Assembly (NCBI GenBank): GCA_019828595.1
Contig: JAHQRK010000001.1
Coordinates: 434,001-498,000 of the forward strand
Length of the DNA: 64,000 nucleotides
Origin: Aphanomyces cochlioides
Lineage: Eukaryota; Oomycota; Saprolegniomycetes; Saprolegniales; Verrucalvaceae
Direction: 5' to 3'
This document shows positions 9,697 to 20,898 of this stretch, one piece after another (the first letter of the stretch is position 1; each line of letters starts with the position of its first letter). The translations under genes were made by a program, and so were the position numbers. Under the pieces are notes generated by a model, which was given only the letters and a program-made list of their open reading frames with translations, searched no databases and was not told the DNA's origin.

Positions 9697-12600
9697 GCGC
9701 CGGGCGGCCTACTGGGCAAGTGGATCAATGGGTCCCTCACACCGCGCCTGCGGTACCTGTTGATCTAACCCCTGGCACTCTGTGCCGCTTAGGTGAGCAT
9801 CACCAGATGCTTTCCTACCTGCTCCCAGTCCCTGGGTTCAGAGACCCTCTCCGTGTCTTAATAGACAGTGGCGCATCTGAAAACTATGCGCGGCGCGCAA
9901 CTATTGCCAAAGCTCCAGACGTCTCCACGTCTGAAGTTCGACCGAATGACACCTTACGTATCCGCCTAGCCGATGGCCGGATTGTTTCAAACCCCCGACA
10001 AACTGTCGTCCTGCCAATCTCGATCGGCGACTTCTCGTCCACTGAAGAATTCTTCCTCATGGATCTCGACAATCGATGGGATTTGATCCCTGGAATGGGT
10101 TGGCTCGAACGCCATCAGCCCATTATTGATTGGCGTCTCAAGACTATGATGCCACCGTCTCCACGTTCCCACGTGTCCAACCAAGCGCAGAGTAATGAAC
10201 TCGCTGTGGTCAGTATTTGACTCATCGTCAACAAGGACATGTGATGATCCTGTGGACTGTCCAAAACAAGAACAAGTTGTTCCAGCAAGCGAAGAGCCTT
10301 CAAACGAACCTGAAGGAATAGGAAGTCCGACATTTTGTGTCAAGAAACCCAGTGGTGGCTGGCGTATTGTCCACGCCTTTAACAAGCTTAACCAAGCCAC
10401 CGTGCCGGCGCAAACGCCGATTTCCCGCAAAGATGTCATCATTGACAGTATGGCGGGTAGTACCCTGTTCTCTACAATCAATTTGCGCGATGGGTTCTAC
10501 CAGATTCTGATGCGCGCTCAAGATATCCCCAAGACAGCCGTCTCCACTCCTAGTGGCATGCTCTGGGAATGGCTGGTTATGCCTCAAGGTCTTTCCAATG
10601 CCCCTGCGACCTTCAACCGCATGATCACGGCGAAGCTTCGCCCCCTGCGTGCCTTTGCACCGTCTTACTTTGACGACATCTACATCCACAGTCGTGGCAC
10701 GACCACCCGCTCCGACGTTGAGGTTCATCGTGATCACCTCCGTCAAGTCCTTACCGTCCTGCGGGACAATGGTCTCTATGCCAACCTGGCCAAGTGTCTA
10801 TTTGGTGTCTTGGAAATTCCTGTTCTTGGTGATTTTGTTGGTGTCCATGGCTGTCGAGCCGACCCTGCTAAGGTGCAAGCCATTCGTGACTGGCCTGTAC
10901 CGTCAACTCAAACTGAATTGCGCAGTTGGCTTGGCTTAGCCACGTATTTACATAAGTTCTCGGCGAATTTTGCCGACCTTGCTCATCCTTTGTCGGCTTT
11001 GTTAGCCAAGGATGCCGAATGGATTTGGACCCAAGAATGCAACGTGCGTTCAACGCTGTGAAGGACAGTTTGATGTCTGCGCCAATCCTGGCTTTACCCG
11101 ATTTCTCTCGACCCTTTTCGGTCGTCTGTGACGCCTCTGTGAAGGCTATAGGCTGCTGCCTCAGTGGGGGAGGATGGGCTTGACCGCCCTGTCTCCTATC
11201 AATCGCGCCAACTCCAAAAGGCTGAGAAAGCCTACCCTGTCCACGACCTCGAGCTACTACCAATGAAGTATGCACTGACCAAGTTTCGCATCTACCTTCC
11301 AGGTAGCAAGCCGTTCGTGGTCTATACAGACCATGCATCTTTACGCACTGCTGTCAAGTCACCTCACATTACCCAACGCATGGCCCGGTGGTTATCCTTC
11401 TTTGCTGAGTTCAACTTCACAGTTGAATACAAACCCGGACGTCAAAACGTCCTTGCAGACGCACTTTCACGCCGACCCTCGACGGTGGATGAATCCACTC
11501 TGAATCATGTGTCACATGCCCACTCCAACCTTCTTGAACGTGTACGAGCATCGTACGCCTCTGACAAGTGGCTCTCCGAGGTTCTCTCCCAGTTGACAAG
11601 CTCCACCTTTTCATCGAAGCGATCCTCGCTCAAGAATTTCTGTGTTTCCTTGGTTTATTACTCATTGGCTTCCAGCCCTCGTCGTCTTGCCATACCCGCA
11701 GACGAAGCTCTTCGTCGAGATATTCTCCATGATTGTCATACGGCCCAAACGGCAGGCCACTTTGGCCGCGACAAAACTTATCTCACAGTGGCCCGCAAAT
11801 TTTGGTGGCCTCGATTGTTCAAGGCTGTATCGCGCTATATAGCGCATTGTGACGTTTGTCAACGTGTCAAGGCTTCTTCAGCCACTCGTGCCTCACTGGC
11901 ACCTCTGCCAATACCCGATGAGGTGTTTTCCTCAGTTAGCATGGATTTTATCTTTAGTCTCCCTCGAGACAAGCATGGCCGTACCGGCATTTGGACCTGT
12001 GTTGACAGGCTGTCGAAATATCTTATTGCAGTCGCATGCCGCGACACCATCACAGCCGAAGAATCGGCTCAACTCTACTTTGACCATGTTTTCTGCCGTT
12101 TTGGCTTACCCTCCTCTATTGTTTCCGACCGCGATCCTCGCTTCACCTCCAAGTTTTGGTCCGCGCTTTTTGCGCTTTGTGGAACCTCTCTCGACATGTC
12201 AACGTCTGACCACCCTGAGACTGACGGTCAGTCCGAGCGAGCCAATCGAGTTATCGAAGACGTTCTTCGCAGCTACGCTCAATCAAAGCCGCGTACTTGG
12301 AGCTCAATGCTCTCGCATGTTGCTTTCGCATACAACATCTCTGTTCAAGCTTCCACGGGTCACACCCCTTTTTACGTCCTACACCTTCGACACCCTCGTC
12401 TACCGCTTGATGTGGATGCTCCACTTTTACGTGAGGGAGGATCTATCCCAGCTCGCACGATTGCAAGTGTGAAACACTTTGTTGATAAACGGAAATGCTT
12501 ACTTCACCATGTTCGCGAAAATCTCGCAGCTGCCCAAGCTAAACAAGCCCTCCAAGCTAACAAGTCAAGTCGATGCAATACCAATGTTTATTCAATTGGC

Positions 12601-13493
12601 GAACTAGTCTTACTACACGCATCGGCTGTGCCAAAATCGGCGCTTGGCAATTCCAAACTGCAGCCACCCTGGCTTGGTCCATTCCCTATTTCAAAGAAGG
12701 TTAGCAACACTGCGTACAAGTTGGAGCTTCCAGCCGAATGGCAAATCCATCCAACATTCTATGTTGGCAAGCTCAAGAGGTATTTACCTGTTACGCTCCT
12801 TTCGCCAGCACCACAACGAGTCAACATAACACGTCATTTCCTCAAGTTGAGCGGCAGTCGTCTCATAGTCCCGTCGGAACGTGCGCAACAAATCCGCTCT
12901 TGGATAATTCGCAACATGCTTCTCAAGCGTCCCAAGGCAATCGCGCAACTCTTGATTTTGAGCTTGCAGCTCCCGATTTTGAACTTCAAGATCTTCGACG
13001 CGCATCCCCAAACGAACGTATGCCAACACCAGAGACCCATCTTGAGCCACCACTCCAGGAGATGGAGGTCGACTCGGCGACTTCGGAGCCAACACAACTG
13101 GTGCCGCTGTCACAACCACGCTTCCAGAAACGCCGCTTGGAACCTCCAACCGAGGCCATTGAGACCGCTCCATCGCAGCATGCGATCGTCCCCGCTTCTG
13201 TTCCTCGCCTAGTGGGCAGGCGCTACAGTCCGGTCGGACTGGAATACCGTCTTTATCAATCACCGTCGACGACAGCTGCCGATATGGAGCCTATTTGGAT
13301 ACCAGCTCGAGAATCGCGTGGAATATTACCTCAAGAGTTGGCAGCTTACGAGTCACAGCGGCGGCATTCAAGACGCAAGCTTGCGCCAGACGCTGAAAGC
13401 CTCCTGAGCGTATTGACCCTGAGAGAGTCTTCCATCGAAACTCGGCGTAATTCGCAAGACGGTTCGTCCATTGGGCGACGGTTCTTGGCGTAG
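9609..13493 (+). pseudogene. Gypsy Pol: protease, reverse transcriptase, RNase H, integrase, broken
   Basis: The protease has VLIDSGASENYA (near 9862). A frame change near 10200 leads to reverse transcriptase with FCVKKPSGGWRIV, MPQGLSNAPATF and SYFDDIYIHS (active-site YFDD at 10666-10677). The linker normally found before the reverse transcriptase seems shortened, so a deletion is likely. A one-base shift near 11035 and a shift back near 11160 damage the RT-RNase H join. RNase H shows VVYTDHASL and LADALSRRP. The integrase has an HHCC zinc finger (HDCHTAQTAGHF..CDVCQ) and D, D, E in SMDFIFSLP, VSDRDPRF and DGQSERANR. After another frame change near 13000, EPIWIPARESRGILPQEL resembles the end of an integrase-linked chromodomain. 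At least four frame changes mark it as non-functional. Confidence 0.92.
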
Positions 13494-13834
13494 GCCGATC
13501 CTCTAGTCATTATTGACTCGTTTGGGCGTGAAATACGCAAAGGCGAACAACAACAACTCTTCCTTGACGCTCGCTGCCCCAGCGTTCGGCTTCTCTCGCT
13601 CTTGGTCCACCCTGGCCTCTGCCTCCGGCTCCGCCGCGCCGCGCTCCGCATCTTGCTTTCCCTCATCCGAGTCTAGGCGCCTTACTTTGCCCATCGCGCT
13701 TGTGATTGAATCTGACGGTTGCACCGTCTCCAATCCAATTTCCCAACTATCAATCCTGACTGCCCTTTTACGCGTTCGCGTGATCCCTGCGTTCCCATTT
13801 TGACCACCACGCTCTGGTTTTGAGTGTGGGGAAG
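13494..13834. other. Gypsy 3' untranslated region
   Basis: Between the end of the Pol frame and the 3' LTR. Short open frames occur on both strands, but none has recognisable motifs. The last bases form the purine-rich tract before the LTR. Confidence 0.6.
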
Positions 13835-14100
13835 TGTAACCGGGGTCGTCCGGTTACTTGCATCGTGACCCTTGACATGACATGCCTGAAGTTGGCATGG
13901 CATCTGTATTGACCTCTGCGTGTGAGCACCTGTTGCTCACAGCCATTCCTTTGCATTGAGCCTTCTAGGCCATTCGTATTCACTGGCCCCAAGCCCCGTT
14001 CGTTTATCTAGCTCTTAGCTTTAGTTAGGATAAAGCTAATTCACTTTTCAATTTGCCTCTTGTCCATCAGACCTTTCACTGCGCGCTTTGCACGGTTACA
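13835..14100 (+). repeat. Gypsy 3' LTR
   Basis: This 266-bp LTR differs from the 5' copy by a handful of bases. It is followed by the target duplication GAGTC. Confidence 0.95.
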
Positions 14101-14279
14101 GAGTCAGTCGTGCATGAGGGGGCACTTCAGTCGCTTCTTTCCTTGTGGAGGATGACGAGGTTGCCTTCCTGAGGATAGTAGCGCCTGTCGTCTTCTCGAT
14201 GGACGCATGATTCTGTCATTCACGGCGACGTGGCTATGTTCTCTCCCAAGACAGCACTCAGGATCGAGTAGCGGTGGAT
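14101..14279. repeat. P4H upstream repeat blocks R2-R3, copy 1
   Basis: Matches 26606-26716 (R2 only) and 29305-29476 (R2 and R3). R3 (14213-14279) immediately precedes the P4H-B promoter once the Mutator-like MITE is removed. No gene is seen. Confidence 0.8.
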
Positions 14280-14837
14280 GAGAAATTATTTGAAAGCAAC
14301 TGTGGTACAGTTGTTTTGTGCCCAAATACAATTGTAAGATGTATTATCCGGATAATTATCCGGAGAGTTAACATGTAATTTCCTTGAATGGAGAGCACCT
14401 CAAGATGGAATAATCGTCCAAGGCCAAGACGTACCAAGTGAAGCTGACCGCAAAGATCTGTCCAATGTGCGAGCTTGAAACTCAAGAGTCACCCGCCGCC
14501 CTTTCATACTTTGTACACCGCGAGAGGATTTGGAAATCTCATCGAAGTCAAAGCAGCTTCCCTGCTGATGCCACTGGCGCTCCACGAGTTGCCATTCATC
14601 TACCTGTTGTGGGTGCCAGTGGCATCGGAATGCAAGCCGTGTAGCCTCCGCGGAGATCGGTTGTATGCCCTCTCAATAGTATGATGGAGCATCTCTTGAG
14701 GTGCTCTCAACACAATGTTCATTCAAGGAAATTACATATTAACTCTCCGGATAATGATCCGAATAATACATCTTCTCCAGTACAATTGAATTTGGGCACA
14801 AAACAACTGTACCACAGTTGCTTTCAAATAATTTCTC
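14280..14837. mobile_element. Mutator-like (MULE) MITE with long terminal inverted repeats
   Basis: A 558-bp element beginning GAGAAATTATTTGAAAGCAA and ending in its reverse complement. Similarity between the arms continues for roughly 120-140 bp (14280-14403 against 14694-14837, with a few indels). The 10-bp AGCGGTGGAT occurs at 14270-14279 and again at 14838-14847. The paralogous locus at 29466-29480 carries a single uninterrupted copy. A 9-11 bp duplication with long inverted repeats is typical of Mutator-like elements. The GC-richer centre (about 14405-14690) has a short frame with CPMCELE and an internal hairpin (GATGCCACTGGC / GCCAGTGGCATC), but no transposase, so it is non-autonomous. 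Confidence 0.88.
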
Positions 14838-14989
14838 AGCGGTGGATGCCATTCCATCCATGGTGGAAGTTCTGCTAGAGTTCCAGACGGTCGTTTGTTG
14901 TTTACCTGTTCGCGTGCATCCACCTTGTCACATGCTGTCTGGGATAGTTCCAACGTTGACAAAGTGGATTCCACCACGAGAAGTCGACG
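14838..14989 (+). promoter_or_regulatory. Putative promoter/5' region of P4H-B, duplicated in P4H-D
   Basis: Nearly identical to 29466-29616 upstream of copy D (an A/G difference near 14973 and a small indel near 14848). The MULE MITE sits at its distal edge, about 150 bp from the ATG. I see no clear TATA box or Inr motif, so the regulatory role is inferred from position only. Confidence 0.4.
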
Positions 14990-17247
14990 ATGGCAAGACA
15001 CGAAGCTGGCGGCAGTCAGCCGACGACGACGACCCAAGAGAAGACAAAGACGGAAGAGGACAAAGTACAGTCGAAAGGAGGCTCTCTCTTGAGTGTTCCT
15101 CTCGTCCTGATTGTCGCTTTCGTTGCATTCTTCACCGGCATTCACAACGCACAAGATACAACCTTGACCACGCTGACCAGGACCAATGCGAACTTGGACA
15201 ACACGACTGACATCTTTGCCGAAAGGACGGACAAGTACGAGAGCGTGCTGGTTCAAATGGAACCTCGACGACTGCTGGACAGCGCGGTAGAGTGCTCAGC
15301 ACCGCAGACCATCCTCGAGGAGAATGTCCACGTCGAGACAGCGCTTGGTCAAGTTGATACCTTCCGCCGCGACAACAAAGTCCTCATGATCCTCAATGGC
15401 CAGAACGATGGAGTCGTCATGGAATGGTCCAAGGACAGTGGAGACAACTGCCTGCACTCACTCACTGTGACTGCTGCCGCTGCACTTGGCGCCAACCCAG
15501 ATTACTTCCCAAACGGTCTTCGTCTGTACAACAGCATGGGCCACGCGATCACGACGGCGGCAGAGCTAGACGTCGAGCGACTGGCCTACATCCTCGTGGA
15601 CTTTCAACTGTGGGTCTGGCCTGGCATTCGAGTGGGCCACAAGCGAACTGTGGACGGCGTGACGATGACGACGTTGTCGTTGTCTCCGTTAGTTTATGAC
15701 GTCGAGGGCTTTTTCACTGCCGAGGAAGCGGAAGCAATTATCACACACGGCATGGAGGAGCTCGAACTCTCTCCCGTCGGGTATTACTCTGACGATGATC
15801 CAGACAGCGCTCAACAATCGAGGACGAGCTTCACGACGTACTTCAACGACAGCATCTTCACGCGGCAATTCCGAGTCCGCGGCGCGAATTTCACGCGGCT
15901 TCCAAGTCCATCATTTGTCGAGCAACTTCAGCTTGTGCGTTATGAGCCCGGGCAATTCTTCCGCAGGCACCACGACTACTTTGCGTACAACAAGTTCCTC
16001 GGCAAGACAACCAAGCAGGGACAATTCGATGAATACAAGGTCTGGTGCGATGCAGTCGGCGAGATACTTCAGACATCTCCACCGGAGCATGCAACTCCGA
16101 GCGTCTTACCTGGCGGTGAGCTCTTCCCTGAGTTCCAAAACTTGACATGGGAGCTCACGATGCTGCAAGTCTTCAGGGAGATGAAACCCGACTACTTTGA
16201 CGACCTTGGGAAGACTGAGTGGCGAGAATGGCTTGACGAAAATATCGAGATGGAGTCGGAAGAGGTGATGGAATCGCTACTGAATGGCTTTGACGGCATC
16301 CTTGTTGACATCATCCACGCATGGGAAGAAATCGCGGAGATTGCAGACACGGATGCAATGTACTGCAGCCTTCAATGATGACGTTCATGAAATGTGTGGC
16401 GTAGGTTGCCTCACCTTGAAGCGAATGGCGCATCGCACTACTTTCGATGGATCCGATGGGCCAAAGAACGCGTCGCTGAACTGGGAGACAAAGCGCCGGA
16501 GAATGTACAACCCATGGGTAGCGACTATCCATTCTTCGATATTGACTTTCAGCATGATGTACACGTGCCCGCTGGGAGATCTGTCGGTCTAACTCAGTCA
16601 TTGTAGCTCATGTCGTACATTATGACCGACTCCGAGAATGTCACGCTGCCGGAGGAGATCCAAGCATACTTGGCAGCCCATGCGCATGAAGATGACTCGC
16701 TTGTCCAAGGCGCACGGGATCACTTTGAGCTCTTCGAGTTGGCTGTTGAAGCATGGACGAAACGCGCTGGAACAGACTTGTTTCAGTACACGATTCCGTC
16801 CAAGATACAACACGCCGATCCAAATCGCTTCCTGACTCTCTTCTTGTACCTGAACGACGTGGAGGAAGGCGGCGAGACGGTCTTTCCACTGTCCAAAGAG
16901 CGACTCGTGACGGACATTGAACGGACTGGGATGGATGAATGCTCGGAAGGTCTTGCAGTTCCACCACTGAAGCTCCACGCCGCGCTGTTCTACTCCCAGA
17001 CGGGAAGCAATGATGTGGATCCCATGAGTTTGCACGGTGGATGTCCTCCTGCCAAAGGAGTCAAGTGTACGTCCATGAGAAATTGATTGTCGTTGCTGAC
17101 TCTTGGGTTGTAGTCGGGGCCAACTTGTTCATGTGGAACATGGACGCTGAAGAAGGCACGAGCGCCATGAACTTCGATAAACTTTTGGCCGCCAATGACG
17201 ACACGTATGATGCCGACAACAGCGACAAAGAGCAGGCAGATGCATGA
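14990..17247 (+). CDS. Prolyl 4-hydroxylase-like 2OG-Fe(II) oxygenase (P4H copy B), full length
   Basis: Four exons (14990-16359, 16405-16558, 16607-17066, 17114-17247) give 705 residues. The introns are 45, 48 and 47 nt and all GT..AG. A short basic/acidic N-terminus precedes one membrane segment (about residues 33-50), so it is probably a type II secretory-pathway protein. The catalytic motif HxD is H327/D329 (FFRRHHDYF); the distal histidine is about H650 and the 2OG lysine about K661 in HGGCPPAKGVK. More than 300 residues separate them, far more than in compact P4Hs, indicating a large insertion in or around the double-stranded beta-helix. NRFLTLFLYLNDVEEGGETVFP is a typical P4H strand. 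Likely role: proline hydroxylation of secreted or wall proteins; the substrate is not known. It is almost identical to copy D outside several patches. The first exon has an alternate reading through the intron to a stop, so the intron assignment rests on agreement among the four copies. Confidence 0.9.
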
Positions 17248-17297
17248 GCCGCGTTGGACTGTCCATGGCATTGTTGTCCTCTTGAAGTTGACAAGTA

Positions 17298-18782
17298 CTA
17301 CTCCGTTCCGAAAAGATTGCGGCATGCTGATATTTGGACAAAATTATATTGAAATTTGTAGACTGAGGTGCTTCGTTGAATGACTTGGTGTTTGTATAGT
17401 TACTCTGATATTCTATATCGGACACAAATGTATATCGCAAATGAACCCTATTTCATTATATATACTGCCACTCGTGTCCATGTGTAATGACTCGAAATTT
17501 GACGTAACTTTTTTGTGGGGACTTGCATTGTCTTGTTGAATACAAACACCTTGTTGGAGCTGTGCCTTTGGCATTTTCTTCAAAATCGCTGGAATCACAT
17601 TTTTCAGCATTTTTCCTTGGTAAACATCTCCGTCCACATTCACGGGCTTGGTTTCGAGCGTCCCCTTGGGTCGATTCTTGCTCCCACGTTTGGCCTCTTC
17701 TTGCTTCACGAAAGGCCATACTCCCAGTTTGCCGTCGAACATCTTCTTCGCCGAATAATCGTAGCGGGGTCGTGCGACGGCAACCAGGAACATGACCTTC
17801 GTGATGTGGGCTTTGGACTTGGCAGATCGCTTGGCCATGATTTCGTCGTCAAACACGTAGTAGGTGTTTTTGTTCTTAGTCAGAAAGAACCATTTCTCGT
17901 CCACATGGACCATATTGTACATACCAGAGAAGACTTGGGTACCACAGGGTCCAGAACGAAGGAAAGACATCGCAAAATCGAGACGAAGCTGCATGCTGTC
18001 GTCAGTTCAGCTGGGCTTAAGCCAGTTTGACTTCAAGCTGAAGCTCTTTTCGCCTTGTTTGAATCGCTGTAAAGTTGTCATTGGGATGCCGGTTTTCATT
18101 GCAAGTGTGCGCATTGTTTGGCGCTCTTCATGCGCGACACTACGGATGGCAGACTCTATGTCCGCACGACTTCTCATTGATTTTCGTCCCGAATTTCCTA
18201 GATAAGTATACCTGTTAAATATTATATTTTCCGAGTCTTATAAAATGAGTCTCTCAAATTCTATACCTTTGATCCGTTCCGCGCCGTCGCCTTGTTGTCG
18301 CGTTTGCATGCCACGCTGCCAAATTCTTGCGATAGTGTCACGGTCACGTTGATACTGGGCCGCCAGCGCTGCAATTGAGCCTAGTGGCAGCATACCATTT
18401 GTGCTGAGCTCGAGCAAGCGCTCAAAAATTGCCTGACGCTCGCTGTCTCGCAGATTCGGACGCCGCTTCGTGGTGCCTTGGGTGTCTTCATCCCGCGAGA
18501 GCACACACGGGGAGTTGTTCTTGCCTTGTGCTGACATCAGTATCGTTGGTGAAAAGTGAAAATGAGGTCTCACCGGAGGGTTTTGTGCTTGCCTGTGACA
18601 ATTGAGCCACTCTCGGGTCGATTTTCTCGATAACCACCGAACGAATTTTCGCCCTTAAGGTATCCAATCAACGAGCGAGAAACGTTCTATTCATTAATCC
18701 AATCAGATTCCACTAAAGGTGAAATTTGGGGAAATCCCGCCAATTAGACCACACATGCCGCAATCATTTCGAAACAGAGTAG
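17298..18782 (-). mobile_element. Plant-type mariner element I (non-autonomous deletion derivative)
   Basis: Flanked by TA at 17296-17297 and 18783-18784. The terminal repeats are CTACTCCGTTCCGAAAAGAT at the left and, in reverse complement, CTACTCTGTTTCGAAATGAT at the right, both continuing TGCGGCATG. The CTACTC start is the form known for plant-type (DD39D) mariners. It lies 50 bp after the P4H-B stop. The internal transposase is truncated at its C-terminus. Confidence 0.9.
17413..18573 (-). pseudogene. Plant-type mariner transposase, broken and C-terminally deleted
   Basis: The first exon starts at the ATG near 18537 (an upstream ATG exists at 18573), encodes a helix-turn-helix region and ends at 18267. 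An intron at 18198-18266 has the same position and size as in mariner II. Exon 2 reads the second DNA-binding segment, then an in-frame TGA at 18007-18009, then YNMVHVDEKWFFL (first aspartate), KVMFLVAVARPR, FDGKLGVWPFV and CIQQDNASPHK (second aspartate). The block NSPDFNILDLGFF with the third aspartate, present in mariner II, is absent along with roughly 110 C-terminal residues. The protein would be catalytically dead. Confidence 0.88.
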
Positions 18783-18784
18783 TA

Positions 18785-19049
18785 CTAGTAAGTTCCAAAA
18801 TGTCTGACTTGTCGCTTAAAAAACTAACCAAGACATTTCCAATTGCGATTACTTTTCGTTGAAACTTATAGCTATAAGTACAGTCTACAGTGTACAGCTG
18901 AAAACAATGAAATCCAGGATTGAATTGGTTTGAATGTGTTTTTTTTAATGTAAAGTTAAAAGAAACTTCTAAAAACTCCGACTTTGACGTTGAAAAAACA
19001 AACAAGACATGACATAAGTTGATGTTTCTCGACTGATGAGCGTCCGACG
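18785..19049. other. No gene seen between mariner I and Harbinger I remnant
   Basis: AT-rich DNA with no convincing frame. The 5' part of the Harbinger transposase, expected here, is missing. Confidence 0.5.
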
Positions 19050-19567
19050 GATATGTCTACAATCATGTCAATTGGGAAGCAAACGTTCCAGACGGCTACT
19101 TCTATCTCGGTGACGCAGGCTATCGCTTGTCAAAGAAGCTCTTGACTCCGTATCGATCGACAAGGTACCATCTTCGATAGTGGGCCAATGGCGAAGACGA
19201 TCGGCCACAAAACGCTCGAGAACTGTCCAATTATCACCACAGCAAAGCAAGAATCATCGTCGAGCGAGCCTTTGGAATGCTGAAGAGGAAATGGCAAGTT
19301 TTGTCGTCTCCAATTGAGGTAAACGTGAACTATGCAGTCACAGTTATTCATGCGGCTTGCGTCTTGCACAACTTTTGTATAAATCTGAGCCCAATATATA
19401 TGGATGACTTTAGCACGAGTGACCTCACAGCATTCAAAATGAACTCAGTGAACTACACGAAGACAATGTTGAAGATCCTGGCTTGTCAACTGATTTGTGG
19501 CGAGACAACATTGCCAACGATATGTGGACAGCTTACAACGATTATCGTAACAGAGTTCTTTAGTTAG
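19050..19567 (+). pseudogene. PIF/Harbinger transposase, 3' fragment (Harbinger I)
   Basis: The frame reads PDGYFYLGDAGYRL (second aspartate region of DDE_4), LLTPYRSTRYHLR, an in-frame TAG, then SKARIIVERAFGMLKRKW (catalytic glutamate) and the C-terminal VIHAACVLHNF. The first half, including the IDGTH aspartate, is not present. Very similar blocks occur in the complete Harbinger elements II and III. It is convergent with the Myb-like gene that follows 6 bp later. Confidence 0.85.
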
Positions 19568-19572
19568 ACTAA

Positions 19573-20322
19573 CTAGTTTGAGTTACTGTTGTCATTGGAC
19601 TCCGAGGGCTTCACACTTCTTTGCAAAATCTCCAGCATCGCGTTCATCATTGCACTCATCGCTTTAAGAGTTTCCGAATTTGTCTTTCGTATGTCATTGC
19701 GCAATTCATCATTCACGTGCTTTCTTTTACACGCATTGACATGAGCTTCATTGATAAGCTTTGCTCGACGCTGGGTGGCTGTCAAGTTGAACGAATCCTC
19801 TATGGTTGTGTCTAGAGAGATGGCATTACTGGACTCGATATCATCCGTCGCAGTTTCCACACAAGATTGCTCCGTTTCAAACAATGGCTCATCGTCCGAC
19901 CCACGTATGTAGCTCCCATCTGCCATTGAGTCACCACATATTTGCCCGATGGCTTCGTAGTGAATGAAAGGGCCGTGCCGAAATCGTGAGAGCTTGTTTG
20001 TTTTTGATCGAGACAAGGAATCCAATTCATTCCACTTGTCGTCATCGAGTCCAAAGAATCCCGTGCCAGAAAAGTGCTCACACAACCATTTGTAGTCCGA
20101 GTAGTCGGTCTTCAACCGCTTCCAACGACTTTGCAGCTTCACGACATTGTTGATGTTGTTTCTGCCATTGAAGACATGCAGAATGGAGTTCCAAGCCTTG
20201 CGTTTAAGCGCCTTGCCACCTGCTGCGATCATATCAGCCTTGGATGCTTGTTGTCGGTATTCTTGAACCAGAAGCTTGTCCATGTCTTCGTTCCACTTGG
20301 CTTGAGCAGACTCAGCCTTCAT
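19573..20322 (-). CDS. Myb/SANT-like DNA-binding protein of Harbinger I
   Basis: An intact 249-codon frame starting at the ATG at 20322. The N-terminal 80 residues form a trihelix/Myb-SANT-like domain with spaced tryptophans (KWNEDMDKLLVQEY, AWNSILHVFNG, LQSRWKRLKTDYSDYKWL). Next comes LSRFRHGPFIHYEAI and a basic C-terminal region (QRRAKLINEAHVNACKRKH) with an acidic, serine-rich linker. In PIF/Harbinger elements the companion Myb-like protein helps import the transposase and binds terminal repeats. Although its partner transposase here is a fragment, this gene has no visible lesion and could act in trans on elements II and III. The two genes are arranged tail to tail. Confidence 0.85.
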   Translation of the reverse strand: MKAESAQAKWNEDMDKLLVQEYRQQASKADMIAAGGKALKRKAWNSILHVFNGRNNINNVVKLQSRWKRLKTDYSDYKWLCEHFSGTGFFGLDDDKWNELDSLSRSKTNKLSRFRHGPFIHYEAIGQICGDSMADGSYIRGSDDEPLFETEQSCVETATDDIESSNAISLDTTIEDSFNLTATQRRAKLINEAHVNACKRKHVNDELRNDIRKTNSETLKAMSAMMNAMLEILQRSVKPSESNDNSNSN

Positions 20323-20339
20323 GTCTTGAGTGAGAAGGC

Positions 20340-20884
20340 AATGTGAGAGTCAGTTCACAATTGGACTTTGTGGTTGGAACCTTGAGAACTTTTATTTGGT
20401 TAAATATCGATTATTAAAGGCTACTATATTTATTTTCCATTGTTCAGCAAGGACCCGCATATTTTTTATTCGCAATTTGAGATATCCGCACATCGTCGAT
20501 ATTCGCATTTTGTGAGCATACACCCCCAAACCCCCAAACCCCCTAATATCAAGCTTTGGGAAATGTGTTTTTTAGGTCGTTTTGCAAGTTTCTTTTTAGA
20601 TTATATAATCCTAAAAGAATCCTCTAAAAGAATCTTGAAGAAACTTTTTTTAAATTTTGGGAATATTTTTTTAAATTATTGATAGTTTTATTAAAAGTCG
20701 TGAATTCCCGCATCTCCCAAGATAAATTTTGGAGTATATTGTGTCTCTAGAAAAAAACTGGAATCTTGCAAAGAAAATATCGACGCAGCCATTTTGACGC
20801 AAAAATGACGCAATACAAACTTCAAATGAAATGAAATTGAATGCTTCGAACATGTTTTTCAAACATTTAAAACGTTTGAAATTA
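20340..20884. other. AT-rich gap, no gene
   Basis: No coding sequence is supported. A short C-rich stretch near 20520-20545 (runs of ACCCCC) stands out from the AT-rich background but is too irregular to call telomeric. Confidence 0.6.
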
Positions 20885-20898
20885 CACTATTAAATAGT

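Larger units (their letters stand above)
8565..14100 (+). mobile_element. Ty3/Gypsy LTR retrotransposon, full-length provirus
   Basis: LTRs at 8565-8831 (267 bp) and 13835-14100 (266 bp) begin TGTAACCG and end CGGTTACA and are nearly identical. Flanks are GAATC (8560-8564) and GAGTC (14101-14105). The uninterrupted paralogous site near 29305-29315 reads GACTGAGTCAGTC, so the duplication was GAGTC with one later change on the left. A purine tract (GTGTGGGGAAG) precedes the 3' LTR. The internal order protease, reverse transcriptase, RNase H, integrase defines Gypsy; a chromodomain-like tail is possible. Confidence 0.95.

Noticed and set aside
12784..13733. Minus-strand open frames inside the Gypsy integrase tail
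   Set aside because: They are shadows of the plus-strand Pol frames; codon and motif evidence favours the plus strand.
16284..16601. Alternative continuous frame across the first P4H intron
   Set aside because: Splicing at GT..AG gives in-frame joins in all four copies and conserved exon lengths, so the unspliced reading is not needed.
20515..20545. Telomere-like C-rich stretch
   Set aside because: The ACCCCC units are irregular, there are only a few of them, and they do not form a clear telomeric repeat.
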